From: Cryphonectria parasitica EP155 | Lineage: Eukaryota; Ascomycota; Sordariomycetes; Diaporthales; Cryphonectriaceae | Assembly: GCF_011745365.1 (NCBI RefSeq) | Contig: NW_024468914.1 | Span: 2,130,001-2,194,000, forward strand | Reading direction: 5' to 3' | Length of the DNA: 64,000 nucleotides | In this document: one piece after another, positions 21,862 to 34,500 of the stretch | Numbering within the stretch: the first letter of the stretch is position 1 | How the letters are laid out: every line of letters starts with the position of its first letter | Notes under the pieces: generated by a model | Told to the model about the DNA's origin: nothing | Seen by the model: the letters and a program-made list of their open reading frames with translations, nothing else | Databases searched by the model: none | Position numbers and translations under genes: made by a program

Positions 21862-23319
21862 TCAGTCGCGAATGCTCGTGTTTTCTGAGACGTCGACCGA
21901 GACCTGCACGGTACGATGGATGATGTGCTTCTGGCTACTGTCATCGTCCAGCTCAATCCAAGGACCCTGGCCTCCCTGCGAGGCCGAGACGGTGGTCGTG
22001 GTCCCCCTTCCTTTGGGCGTCATGTAGCCCATCTTCATACTCTCCCCCCTCAATCTCTTGCTGGAACTTTGAGGGTTCATCGCGTAGGACCCGGGGGTGT
22101 TTCGGTACGAGGAGCCCTTGGAAGACTTGTCGATCCATGACTTGAGTAGTGTCCGTAGCGAAGGCAGAGAGCCTGCCAAGATACCCACGCCGCACTCGAT
22201 GATGGACCAGAGAAGGATGTTGCAAACATTGTCTGGTGAGGAATGAGATGTTAGACACAGAGAGAAAATAAGTCAAATCGTAGGAAGGTAAGCAGGATAA
22301 GCATGTGACAGGGGCACGTACAATCATAATTTGTCACAATGTTGTAATATCTTAAATAAGGCAATCGAATCACCGTTGCAGCGCTCGCCACAATACCCAG
22401 GGCGAGGACAGCACAGACGGACACCTTCAGCCGACTCTTCATCTGCAGGTTCCACACGACGATGCATGGAACCAGGGAGCAGGTCCAGTCGGTTATAATG
22501 GCCAGTACCGAGATCATGTATGAGAGTCCTGTGATGATCGACACTGAAGCACACCATCCTCCTTTGATGGAGGTATCCCAGTAGAAGGATATAGGTTGGC
22601 AGAGAGACGCGACGGCGATGAAGCCAATCACTGTTGTTGAAAACGATGGTTAGCAAACATGGTTCATCTCAGTCGGATCAAGTCAGCTGACAAGCAGCCG
22701 TTGGCGACATGGGTGGACGCCCGTCGATGACTTGAAGGAAACTAATGTCATCTTTTTTTTTTTTTTTCGTTGGGGGGCGGGGGGTGTTCTGAGCTTAATG
22801 CTTTGCTTACCTCCACTAGCTACGGATGCTGCCATGGCCGCCCAGATAGTGATCCGGTAAGGTTTTTCGGTGATAATTCTTAGCATCGTCAAGCAAATGG
22901 AAGCTTTGATGAACGGTAGGCTACAGGCGTAGGTTAACTGGAAAAAGATGATGTTCTAAAAAGCAGATTGATTAGCATCAGCTCTTGAATGAAAAGTTTT
23001 GGTCATCATAGTTCCCGCGACCACTTCTAAATGCTTTGCTGACCTTGGTAGTCTCAGTCTTATTCCATGTATTGAGACGTCCATCAGCGGTTCCCAGCCC
23101 AGTGTACACACCCAAACAGGTGAAGACACAGCACGCAGTGTATATCCCCACGGCTATAATCATAAGACCATCGTCAAGTCCGTATTTGCCGGTCTGAATT
23201 CGAGTCCAGGTTCGCATCCCAACTACTATGATGCACAGAACAGCCAGCACGACAGTGACGACCAGAGTGGCCATGCCCAGGCCGTCGGGATGCCATATCC
23301 AGTTCTCTTCTGTTGACAT
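21862..23319 (-). CDS. Fungal rhodopsin-domain (PTH11/SAT4-type) seven-helix membrane protein
   Basis: Four exons: 23319-23044, 22955-22811, 22630-22322 and 22232-21862. Introns are 88, 180 and 89 bases and phase closes exactly (366 aa). The protein starts MSTEENWIWH, then has a first helix (LVVTVVLAVLCIIVVGMR), the family landmark of a short basic loop followed by GLDDGLMIIA, and further helices around VFTCLGVY, IIFFQLTYACSLPFIKASICL, ITIWAAMAAS, ITGLSYMISVLAIITDW, AVLALGIVASAATVIR and NILLWSIIECGVGILAGSLP. The WSIIECGVGI segment near the last helix is characteristic of this family. A polar cytoplasmic tail of about 90 residues ends the protein. Members are plasma-membrane proteins, some acting as surface-sensing receptors; the ligand here is unknown. 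The second intron holds a T15 tract. Confidence 0.88.
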
Positions 23320-26174
23320 GAGGGGCAGTCGCTAGTCTCTCAGAGACTTTGGTTGGCTGGAAGACTTGCGTCCCAATGAACGACGTTGGAGGACGAAGAT
23401 CGAGTGGGGTGTGACACCGTGGCAGAGATGGAGCACTAGAGAGGCCCGATGTGGAGGATCAGCGAAAACATACGATTGACAGAGGATGTAAAATAAAAGT
23501 GTTCACGAATGTTCTGGAGCGATTGTAAAAAAGAATATCTCGAGCCAAGAGGATATCTTGGGGACCAGCGTATACGAATAATGCGCAGGACAAAAATGAT
23601 TAAGTTTACGGGATGAGCGACTCTGCTCCCCGCTCAGCTAATCCTTCACAGAGCAAATTTCACCTCTGTATTTCGGGCGTCTCGTTACCTTGCCAGTGTC
23701 GAGCACTTCTAAATCCAGACATAGACGTTCCCTCCATGTGGGGCTCAATCATACGTACTCAGGGGCAACGTCTTGGAAATTTAGGTGGCAAAGCCTATCA
23801 GCAGCTCGAGACTCGAGTGGAGGAAGACACCACCCTTCGTATGGGTTGTAGACCAGGTACAAAGGTACTATACGTATTTAAGCTCAGCATGCATCTCTAA
23901 GGGGAACACAGCCGTATATTACGTATATGATTGTTGTGTATGTGACTATACGTGTATATTCGTAGGAAATAAACGACTATCTACTCCTCAAGCCAAACTC
24001 GTCAGGCCCAACGCCCTTTCATGATTGTACTCACGCCTTGGACAGGGTTTTGATTCATGGCCTCAAAGCCCGTGCACCACACGTCTCACCGGTCGCTCTG
24101 AATGGCTTTTGCTAGTTTATAGTCCCCTCGTCGCAAGTCTTGTTGATCAGCATCGCCATATCTGGCTTGCTGCCTGCCCGGTCCCAAGTCTCAGGCTGAG
24201 GACCCATGTGTGGCTTCTCATTATGTGGCTCGTTATATGCACCCACTCGCGCTACGACATTGGACGAAGTGACTACCTTGGAACTTCTCATACACTTCTC
24301 TCCTAAACTTGCGCCTTTCTCATTTCATCTCCCTGGAAAGGAGGATAGTTGACGTTGCCTGGGCATGAATCCTTGACCATTGGCGAAACAAGACAAGTAT
24401 CCACGAAAAGAAGGGAAGGGAAAAAAGGAGAAGAAGAAGAAGAAGAAGAAGAAGAAGAAGAAGAAGAAGAAGAAGAAGAAGAAGAAGGAAAGAGTGCCGC
24501 TCTTCTTTAACGCTCAAAGTCTTTTTTATGGGCGGCGAACAGGATATGAAAAAGTTGTTGCTAAGAGCCATACTTCTGTCGTATCTCACATATAGGAAAC
24601 AAATGTGCACAGTCGTGGCTCGCGATACACATGTGCAGGTGAAAACCTTGTGGGATAAGATTTTTCTTTCTACCCTGTACTGTATCGAATGACTGACTTG
24701 ACGTGTCAGGACTCTGCGCTGAACGATTCATTTAGTGCTGGTGCCTGAGGAGAAAGGGGGGAAGGGAGAGAGAGAGATTGAACCCTGAACAATGGTTAAC
24801 TACGGAATCCTTCGTTTAGGATTCAAAATGGGGTAAATGCTCTAAGCCAATTACTGCTCCAAGAATCGAGGAGGCCCCACTAGGAACTAGTCACCCTCCA
24901 TGCGTGTCCGCTGGGTATTTGTCCCCGGGGCCGGCAGTCCCACAGATACCCACGAGAGACGTTTAAAAGTCCTCGGCAGTCTTTCCCCGGGGCGGGTATA
25001 TCTATAGGAATAATCCACCACTACCCGGCCCGTGTTTTAGGGCGCCGATCTGTTCTCTTTTGTAGTAATTAACACCGACCCATAATAATTTATCCTCTCC
25101 ACAACCAACAACGAGGAGGATTGGATTACGCGACAATATGCGGACGTCGACTTGCATGTCTTGCCCCCCTTAAATATCTTGTGAGACAAAACACTCTGAA
25201 ATACTCCATAGTAGATACGAGAGGCCAGTAGTAGTATGTGAGGCGTGTGAACCAGTCCTGCACCGGACACCAACTACAGTCCCACAAAGATCTAGAGAGA
25301 CCTTGTCGACGCCCTCGAGGGGAGTTCCAGCGTTCTAGAACACCTTTTTTATTCTTCATGGTAGAGGGATGAATGCCCCTTTGTCATAGTCTCAGGGGTA
25401 AATTTTACGTGTGTCCGAGTTCTCGGGTATCCAAATGACGATCAGAAGCGGTCGGGCAGCACACAAGGGGCCGGGGGGGGGGGGGGAGGAGTTGAGGAAA
25501 TATTACGCGAATGCAGCTTCGGCAGATAGTTGCGTGCGCGTGACTCCTGCCCTTGGCTGGATTTGGACTATTGATAAGTTTGATGCCAAGGACGAATAGG
25601 ATCCAAAACAGTCTCCGGCGAGTGCGACGGCTGGGTTGAGGGGGGTGGGCACGAAGGAATGCCAACGGGGAAGCGTGTTGGGGCGGTGAGCACCAATCGG
25701 TGAGCGTCAATTGGGCAAAGCGTCCACTTTGAGAGGCACGTTGGAGGATAGAAGGTCACTTTGGGTTCGTCATGTAACGAGTCGCGTTAGTACACCACCT
25801 TCTCCTGTGGACTGGCATAGTGAAGATACCAGTTCCTACCCTAGGAAAAACACCAAGAGTCTCGGCCCTGCACTATGATTTGTCCGTTGGCAGCAGATGT
25901 AAAAGTAAGGCCCACCATGATCCAATTATTGTCTCCGTATGGCGTGACAGGGAGCGCAAGGATAGTGATAGATCATTGTTGATACAATACAGCAAGATCT
26001 CACATTTAAGGCCAGGGCCAAGCTCTCGAGATGGGAGAATAAGCTCTCGGAAGAGGCCACGAGAATGCTTGTGTAAGATCCAGGGTGTTTTACATTGTCT
26101 TTGTCCACACGAGAGAGAGTAAACGAAATCAGTTCTTTGATTCCCTATTCTTTGCTTCAGTCAATTATTTCACA
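23320..26174. other. Intergenic
   Basis: 2.9 kb without a supported gene. It contains the GAA microsatellite at 24430-24489, a G13 run near 25471-25484, and AT-rich segments around 23880-23980. Open frames are short and unrelated to any family I recognise. Confidence 0.55.
24430..24489. repeat. (GAA)n microsatellite
   Basis: About 19 uninterrupted AAG/GAA triplets, a purine-only strand able to form triplex DNA. Confidence 0.95.
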
Positions 26175-27634
26175 ATGGCAGGCATGGCTCCCGGCAAGAC
26201 CTTGACGCCTGGGCTGGAATTCAGTGATCAGTCCTACGTCGACTGGGCCAAGAAGGCTGATGCTGATATCGAGAGGGCTCACGCCATCATCAAGGAGAAG
26301 CTGCCCCTTCTCAGCCAGTTGCATGGCGTCATCTCCCTCACCTTTGGTGATCGCCAGCCCGTCTTCCTCGATGCTCGCTCGGGGGAGGCGAAACTGGTGG
26401 ACTCGTTCTCTGGCGAGCCCACTACCACCCTGAATATGAAGGCTGAGTGTAAGACTACGCCCTCGTTATGTCAACACCGATAGAGTGGACCAAAGTTAAC
26501 TGATGCCACGCACAGACATCGCTCAATTTTACGAGGGCAAGCTGGAGCCTCGTTATGGCCTTTTCAAGGATGCCTTTTTCCATCCGGCGTCCATGCCCAA
26601 GGGCAGCATCCCTCTCGGTATCAAGTTTGCCGACTTGCTCACGCCCAATCCTCCCGTGCCACCAAAGAAGGTTGTGCCAGGGGCATTCCCTCGCCTGCCA
26701 AAGCCTACGGAGGATCTCGACCAAGTCAAGCGTGACATCGAGGAGTTTGGATACGCCCTGTTCAAGAATGCCCTGACGCCTGAGCAGAACGCAATCCTGA
26801 AGAAGGCTGTACAGGAGCAGGCTGCTGGTGAGAACAAGGCCGGAGTGGGACAGGAGGATGGAGGCGGATCCAACCAGCGCATCTGGACCCTGATCAACAA
26901 GGGCGATGAGTTCATTGATTTCCTCAACCACCCGCTGATCGATGCCATCATCCCGTGGTTCCTTGGCGAGCACGCCCTGATTCACAGTTACAGTGCCAAG
27001 TAAGCAACATTGTCAATGCGTTTTCCCCCTTGCAACACAAAAGAGGAGGAGGAAAAAAGAAGCAGAACAGAAAGTGAAGAAAAGATGCTGACACTCACTG
27101 CCCTGCAGCATTACCCGTCCAGGAGGCACCTCTATGCAGCTGCACACGGACCAGGTCGCCATCCAGCCGCCTCTGCGCAACCTCGCTTTTGGATTGAACA
27201 TCCTCTGGTTCCTTGAGGACTTCAACGAGGAGAACGGCGGTACTCGCATCTTCCCTGCGTCCCACTTGGGTGCCATCGCCCCTGAGGACATCTTCAGCAT
27301 AGAGGGCACAATCGCGGCCGAGGGCACAGCTGGAACATGCCTCATCACTGACAGCAGAGTGTGGCACGCCACGGGGCCCAACAATGCCAAGTCGGGCGAG
27401 AGGCCTGCCATTCTCATGTTCTTCATGAGGAGTTTCATCCGCCAACAGGAGAACAACTTCCTGTCTCTGCGGAAGGACGTCGAGGCGAAGCTGTCCGACA
27501 GAGTCAAGAGAATGCTTGGGTTCTGCACCACGGGAGCGCTGGGAGGAGTCGAGGGCGAGGTCCGAGAGGGTATTTACGTCAAGAGGAAGGACGATTGTGT
27601 TGGCATCCTTCGCGCGGAGCATGTCCCAAAGTAG
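26175..27634 (+). CDS. SCP2 sterol-binding domain fused to phytanoyl-CoA dioxygenase-like domain
   Basis: Exons 26175-26448, 26516-26999 and 27109-27634 (introns of 67 and 109 bases, phases 1 and 2) give 427 aa. Residues about 20-135 form an SCP2-like lipid-binding domain (GVISLTFG, LDARSGEAKLVDSFSGEP, MKAEYIAQFYEGKL). Residues about 165-425 form a PhyH-type non-haem Fe(II)/2-oxoglutarate oxygenase. The metal triad is visible as LHTDQ (H265, D267) and WHATGPN (H339), and R351 is a candidate 2-oxoglutarate contact. The predicted reaction is hydroxylation of a lipid-like or isoprenoid substrate, perhaps delivered by the SCP2 domain (inference). The C-terminus is HVPK, so no PTS1 signal is present. 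No biosynthetic partners are adjacent. Confidence 0.88.
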
Positions 27635-28774
27635 ACTTTCGGCCAGATGCCTAGATGCGTAGATGTCTAAAATACTACACCCACTCGAGGCCATCGCGAA
27701 TTTCCATTCTTAATAAGGTGTCCATGTAAGATTTGCCGCAATGCTCCCCAGGTCTCCTACGGTACTCTGACCTGCCTCTTGACCGCAGTCATGAAGATGC
27801 TGTGGTTGAAAGTACGTCAAAACAAATCCAAATCCTGCCAGGGCTTCGAGAAAATTAGCATGGTTTTCCGGCAGAAAAAAAAAGAATAAACCCGAGTTTG
27901 ACATTATATGCAAGCTTATCGATTGAAGTTGTGCGCTTGAAAGTCAATGGATCAAAAAATTGAGGCGAAGATTGGAGCACGAACGAGGAGCTTCCCAGCC
28001 CTTGAGAAGCCTTGTACCACTTGAGAAGCCTTGTACTACACGAGAAACTAACTACCACGCTCACGAAACAACGCGAACCCACAAAAATGCTTTCCAAGCC
28101 AATTACAGCACATTTAGCAACAGGAGCAGATTCTGGGCTGGATTTTGTCAACGCATTAGATTAACAACATTTGATGAATTTTTAAAATAAGTGGCTAAGA
28201 ATAAAATAATCTTACTTCAAACCAAGTATATATATTTTCTATTTCTCTTTCACTGGATCTTCGTTAGCGGTGAAACGTTTGAAAGTGTGTCTTATTTTTG
28301 TGAGCTCAGCTTATTTCGTGACTACTTACTCACTTACCCGCTATGGTACAGCAGACCCCACCTTCCCCCACCAATCCAACAGGGCTGACTATGCGCGGGG
28401 AGCGCAGGCGATGAGACGCCATGTTTGCCTCCCTCACACTTGCCCGGCACGCCGACACGCCTACGTAATTAATTCCTACCGGACTATGTTGTTCAACCCT
28501 CTTTGCTCCTCGTGCTCACCTTGGACTTGAATCGTCCCAAGAACGAATCCTGAAGTACACAGCAGATCTTTGTCCCGGGCCAACAAAAAGCAGCCTTTCG
28601 TTCCAGATGGCGTCATGAACCGATCAACTAACTGCCTTTCTTCTTCCTCTTGCCTTCCGAACCGGCCTGGACTTGCGTGCACCGATTTCACGTTCTTCCA
28701 TCTGTTGTCACCATCTAGCCTTTTGTTGAGGCTTTAGATCCACGAAAATCTATCAGACTCTCGAGGCAGCAACC
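27635..28774. other. Intergenic
   Basis: No gene is supported. A short direct repeat, CTTGAGAAGCCTTGTAC, occurs twice in tandem near 28000-28036. Confidence 0.5.
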
Positions 28775-29809
28775 ATGACCGACTCGTCGCCGTCACCCTT
28801 CTCAACTCCCAAACGCAAGAGACCGCATGTCACTTCTGAGAATGGCCCTCCTCCGGTGAATACACAATTCCGCTTCGACGCCAGCGTGGCCGGCTCGATG
28901 CCGTTCAGCGATGAAAGCAGCCCTCGTAGCAAGGTCGCTCACAAATTCGGAGGTCTCGTCCTGGCCGACCGCAGCGTGCATAGCGGCAGCAGAAGTGGGG
29001 GCGGGGTTGCAGCGGCAGCGGCACAAGCCCCTGTGCTGCGCGCGAGGACTGGAGTTGCCGGTAGCGATGGGAACAATGGTACGACGGACAGGATGCAGAT
29101 AGACGAGGACGAGTCCAAGATGAGGAAGCGCACCCGAATATCGCCTGTGCCAGATGCAAATACTGGCTCTGAGCCACCTACACCGCAAGTCGAGGACGAG
29201 GCCCATGCGACGCCTAATGCGCAAGAGAGCCAGCCCGACGGCGCAACAGAACTGACCGCCATCCAACCTCGAGTCGCGCCGGCTGTCGAAGATGCACCAT
29301 CACAGCCCGATACTGTCCCACGAGTTGCGATCGACCGGACACTCCTGATCTCGTCCCCGAAGCCATCTCCAGGCAAACTTTCCAGGCCCGCTCCCGCTGT
29401 CGATCTCCCTGACGAGATGCCCAAGACGAAAGCCGACCGAAAACGAGATGACTCGCCATCGGTCGCAGGTAACAACACCAATATCGACCCAGTTCGAGCC
29501 GCCCTGACCTGGCACGAGAACGAGATCACAGTCTACGATCCCGAGGACGAGGATGACGATGGCGTGGGGATTAATGGCATCGGGTTTAAGCCGACTCCCG
29601 CTATTGCATACGCCCGCACCATGAAGAGGAGGCAGCAACTGGCAGAGTACAGGAAGAGGGAAGAGAAGGAAGCCCGGGCCCGAAGGAGCCACAGGAGGCG
29701 GGGCAGCCCAGAGAAGCCTGTGACACCGACTTTGAAGCATAAGAACCGGAGTGACAGAAAAGTACGGTTTACGGAGGCCGAGAGTACCGCGATGATTGAA
29801 ACGATCTGA
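28775..29809 (+). CDS. Conserved fungal protein of unknown function, probably nuclear
   Basis: A single exon of 344 aa. The N-terminus carries a basic patch (TPKRKRPHV) that looks like a nuclear localisation signal, followed by long disordered Ser/Pro/Ala-rich sequence. The only conserved-looking block is C-terminal: PVRAALTWHENEITVYDP, then an acidic run (EDEDDDGVGINGIGFKPTPA), then a Lys/Arg-rich coil (YARTMKRRQQLAEYRKREEK). I recall this tryptophan-plus-acidic-plus-GINGIGFKPTP arrangement from uncharacterised ascomycete proteins but know no function. No signal peptide or membrane span is present. Confidence 0.75.
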   Translation: MTDSSPSPFSTPKRKRPHVTSENGPPPVNTQFRFDASVAGSMPFSDESSPRSKVAHKFGGLVLADRSVHSGSRSGGGVAAAAAQAPVLRARTGVAGSDGNNGTTDRMQIDEDESKMRKRTRISPVPDANTGSEPPTPQVEDEAHATPNAQESQPDGATELTAIQPRVAPAVEDAPSQPDTVPRVAIDRTLLISSPKPSPGKLSRPAPAVDLPDEMPKTKADRKRDDSPSVAGNNTNIDPVRAALTWHENEITVYDPEDEDDDGVGINGIGFKPTPAIAYARTMKRRQQLAEYRKREEKEARARRSHRRRGSPEKPVTPTLKHKNRSDRKVRFTEAESTAMIETI

Positions 29810-30244
29810 TGACCATTGCTTTGGGGGAGAAGGTTCTACAGTTGAACGAATCACCGCCACAGGACCATCGCTTAGGAGGATCATTTGGTGTTTGGAGCCC
29901 CGATCATCCAAACTTTTGGATTATCAGCCTCAGGCTCCACCCTCCCTCATTGACACACGAGCGTTGTTCTGGAGAATGGACATTTTGTCAGGGGAGAGGG
30001 GGGGGGGGTGTTCAGCAGATTCGCTTGCTGGGACGCGGTTGAAGGAGCAGGCTTTTGCGATCGCGGGCTCAGAGCTCGAGAGAATTGCTTTAAGAAATTG
30101 CTTTACAGTATACCCATACAACGCCACAATAATGCAACTTAACATTTTTCTCTTGACGCATTTCCAGTGCCTCAGACCATGATTTGTATTTGTTTTGTTT
30201 TGTTTCTTGTTGCTTTTCTCCTCTTTGCGCAGGCCGATGGGTTC
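29810..30244. other. Intergenic between convergent genes
   Basis: Shared 3' region of the plus-strand gene ending at 29809 and the minus-strand cox20 ending at 30245. A G10 run lies at 30000-30009. Confidence 0.55.
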
Positions 30245-30879
30245 CTACCAGAACCTGTACCAGCTCTTTTGTGCAGTTTTCTGTGGGGCAAGTTCTTGTT
30301 CTGTCTGCCGTTGTAATCTCTTCTCGTCCTCTTGTCTCTTCTGCTCCGCCTGCTTCTTGGTTACCACCTCGACCACCCTCTTCATGTTTGCACGCTCGAC
30401 CCTCCTTTGGTACTGGCAGTACTCGTACGCGATGACGCTGACTGCGACTCCGGAGCCGACAGCCCAATTTGCCGCCTTTGGTATCGGTGCTGTTCGCCCG
30501 CCCAGTCAGCCACAAGGTCTCCTTCTCCTTCCTCGGCAAGATTGCTGAGCTCCTAAACAATGCTCCCAAGGGACAATTCTGTGAACATACCGCCAACGAT
30601 GTACCTCAGAAACCCAATCGCAGATCCAGATCCGATGCCCGTGAGCAGCCCCTCTCGCGTGCACGGCGCCTGGTGCACCTTGAGAAAATCATCCGCCTTG
30701 ATCGTCGTTACGGCCTCGCCCAGGGTCGCGCGCTTGTTGGGGTCGACACCCTCTGGTATGGGCTTTGACTTTAACGAGACCTCGGCAAAACGCTGTGCCG
30801 CGGCAGCCTCTGCCTCTCGTTGTTGTAGTTCGCGGTCGATGGGGGTAGTCTGCTTAGGTGACGAGGGTGAGGCGGACAT
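30245..30879 (-). CDS. cox20: Cytochrome c oxidase assembly protein COX20
   Basis: Exon 1 (30879-30591) and exon 2 (30489-30245) flank a 101-base intron with GTATGT donor, CTGAC branch and AACAG acceptor; together they give 177 aa. The family core is clear across the splice: IKADDFLKVHQAPCTREGLL, then SGSAIGFLRYIVGAPIPKAANWAVGSG, then an AYEYCQYQRRVER segment. The first hydrophobic segment and the ANWAVGSGVAVSVIAYEY segment are the two inner-membrane helices. A charged coiled-coil tail ends in SWYRFW. COX20 is a mitochondrial inner-membrane chaperone for Cox2 maturation. It is divergently paired with pol2 across 634 bases. Confidence 0.93.
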
Positions 30880-31513
30880 GGCGGGCTACATCGAAGTTCT
30901 CTTGTTGCAGAGATCTTCGTCGGCACAATGAGGACTGAATTAAAAGTTCATCATACTGACGTCTTCCACCACAGTCAAAAGACCATGCCAATTGGTCTGT
31001 GCAGCCTGCAGGGATAGCAGCTAGCTCATGCAGCCAGGACGTGGGGCAACATCGAGCTAGGCTTTTATGGGGCTCGATGTACCTCTGTACAGGCCCCCCA
31101 GCGCCCTGCAAAGTGCGGCGCGTGTAGACGCGGTCCAGCACTGCACTCTAGACGCGTCAAGCAGATTCCGAGGGGAACCACTTTGATATTTCACTTGCAG
31201 CAGCCAACAACACCATGTTGGTTTTTGCTGACACGCCGATGGACGAAAATTCATGAAGTCCTACTGATGGTCCCTTTTCCCTTCTTCTGTTTACTTATAC
31301 CCTTTTGTTCCCCCTGATCAGTTCACTCGTATGCACTCTTTACACTCGCATCGAGTCCCTTTCACGTCTTCAATTCCTCATTACACACGCGTTGGCCCTC
31401 TCAAAACCGAGCCATTGCACATTCTCGGTCACGATCTCACCCTACCGACCTAAGGCCCCTCGACCAATCCTCAGTACTTCTTCCTACAGACAGGACCCCT
31501 TCTGTCTAACGCC
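30880..31513. promoter_or_regulatory. Bidirectional promoter region cox20 / pol2
   Basis: 634 bases separate the two start codons, which point away from each other. Both genes must initiate within this interval. CT-rich sequence (31260-31450) precedes the pol2 ATG. No specific factor site is claimed. Confidence 0.6.
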
Positions 31514-34500
31514 ATGCCAAATACCTCCCTCCGCCGGCCCCAGAAGGGGTTCCGTGGCGGACGGGGCGGCAAGCAATCCTACCACGGCGGCTCCAGGACA
31601 CGAACCTTCACCTCCTCCACAAATCGCGCTGAGGCGACATCTGCCGACGAGAAATGGGAGCGCACGCGCCTTGCCCACTCTATAGATGAGAACATGGGCT
31701 TTGCGCGGTACGAGGCGGGCCGTCCTCGCGAGGGCTGGCTCGTCAACGTGCAGCCGACCTCTCTCGAGGACCCCCGCGTGCCGGGCGGCGGCGGCCGGGC
31801 CGCGCTCGACTGCTACTTCATCGAGGAGGACGGCGCCACCTTCAAGGCGACGATCGAGTACGAGCCGTACTTTCTCATCGCGGTGCGGAAGGGCCGTGAG
31901 ATGGAGGTTGAGGAGTGGTGCAAGCGGGTTCCCGGCGGCGGCGTCGTGAAGAGCGTGAGGAGGGTCGAGAGGGAGGACCTGAAAATGCCGAACCATCTGC
32001 TGGGATACAGGCGAACGTTCTTGGAGCTGAGGTTCGCGAACGTGAGCGACCTGCTGGCGGCTCGGAGGGACATCATGCCGCTGGCGGAGAGGAATAAGAA
32101 GGGCATGGACGCTATGGATACCTATGCGGAGGTTGCTGCGTGAGTATCACCCCACCTGAAGGCGGACGATGGCTCTCGACGAGAGAGAGAGAGAAGAGGG
32201 AGGGAAAGAAAGAAAAACGCTGACAATCGAACAGGGCAAGCAACGGCAATTTTGACCTTTTTGACGACAACTCACGAGATGACGACCGGCGACTCAATAC
32301 TTCTATTTCCGATGCCAGCGATTTCATTGTTGATATAAGAGAATACGACGTTCCATACTATGTGAGAGTAATGATAGACAAAGGTCAGTTCTCTTGCCTT
32401 TCTACTCTTGTGGCTCACAGCAATACTCATGACAGAAAATAGGCATCCGGGTGGGGAAATGGTACTTTGTCGAAGCAAAGCATGGCGTGACCACAATGAC
32501 ATGCAATGAAGAGCATCTCGCCATGGCCGACCCTGTCGTCATGGCCTACGATATTGAGACCTGCAAAGCACCGCTGAAATTTCCCGATGCTGCAGTCGAC
32601 CAGATCATGATGATTTCGTACATGATCGATGGACAGGGGTTTCTCATTACCAATCGGGAAGTGGTATCAGAAGACATCGCCGATTTTGAGTATACGCCCA
32701 AACCAGAATACCCAGGACCCTTTATGATTTTCAACGAGCCGAACGAGCGCGCTGTCATCGAGCGGTTCTTCATGCACATCAAGGAGGCAAGGCCCACTGT
32801 CATCGCGACATACAACGGTGACTTCTTCGATTGGCCATTCGTGGAGGCGAGAGCGAGCATCAACGGCATCGACATGTACCACGAGATCGGCTGGAAGAAG
32901 GACAGTGAGGACCAGTTCAAGTCAAACTACAGCGCCCACATGGACTGTTTCCACTGGGTCAACCGAGACAGTTACCTCCCGCAGGGCAGTCGTGGCCTGA
33001 AGGCTGTCACGGTCGCGAAGCTTGGATACGACCCTGACGAGCTTGATCCGGAGTTGATGACACCTTACGCTGCCGAGAGGCCACAGACACTGGCTGAGTA
33101 CTCAGTGTCCGATGCAGTGGCAACATACTACCTATACATGAAATATGTGCACCCTTTTATCTTCTCGCTGTGCACCATCATTCCACTAGGACCCGACGAC
33201 ACCGAACGAAAGGGTACTGGAACCCTTTGCGAGATGTTGTTGATGGTCCAGGCATACACCCATGAGATCGTACTCCCGAATAAGCATGTGTCGCCCAAGG
33301 AAGCGTTCTGGGAAGGCCATCTGCTTGAATCCGAGACGTATGTTGGTGGCCACGTCGAGAGTATCGAGGCTGGTGTCTTCCGAGCGGACATACCAGTCAA
33401 TTTTGCTGTGGACACTGGCGCAGTTGACGAGCTTATCAAGGATCTGGACAATGCGTTGAAGTTCGTCATCACGATCGAGGAGAAGAAGAAGCTTGAAGAT
33501 GTGGAGAACTACGACGAGGTCAAGGCACAGATCCTCGCGCGGCTGAACCAGCTGAAGGCAACCCCGAACAGGAGCGAGAGGCCTCTGATCTACCATTTGG
33601 ATGTCGCATCCATGTATCCCAACATCATGACTACAAACAGGTTGCAGCCGGACTCTATGATACAGGAGTCAGATTGTGCTGCCTGCGATTTCAACAGACC
33701 CGGCAAGACTTGTGATAGGAGATTGCCATGGGCGTGGAGAGGAGAATATCTTCCGGCGAAGCGAGACGAGTACAATATGATCAGGCACGCCCTGGAGAAT
33801 GAGAGATTCCCGGGCAAATGGCCAAATTCGCCGATGCGATCCTTTCAGGACCTATCGGCAGAAGAGCAGGCGAATCTCGTAAGGAAACGTCTGCAACTCT
33901 ACTCGCAGAAGGTCTACCACAAGATCCACGACTCAACAACCACCGTCAGAGAGGCTATCATCTGTCAACGGGAGAATCCTTTCTACATCAACACCGTGCG
34001 TGATTTTCGCGACCGACGGTACGATTACAAAGGCAAGGCCAAGGTATGGAAGGGCAAGACGGAGTCTCTCAAGTCTTCGGGTGCCTCCGGTACAGACATC
34101 GATGCCGCCAAGAAGATGATCATCCTGTTCGACTCTTTGCAGCTGGCGCACAAGGTCATCCTCAATTCCTTCTACGGCTATGTCATGCGAAAGGGGTCGA
34201 GATGGTACTCCATGGAGATGGCTGGAGTTACCTGTTTGACGGGAGCTACCATCATCCAGCTGGCTCGGGGCCTCGTCGAACGGCTTGGCCGACCACTTGA
34301 GCTGGATACAGATGGTATCTGGTGTATGCTGCCAGCCACATTTCCCGAGAACTTTGCATTCAAGATGAAGGGCGGCAAGAAGCTGACAATCTCCTATCCT
34401 TGTGTCATGTTGAACCATCTTGTCCACGACAAATTCACCAATCATCAATACCAGACTCTGGTGGACCAGAAGACCTTCAAATACGAGACTCACAGCGACA

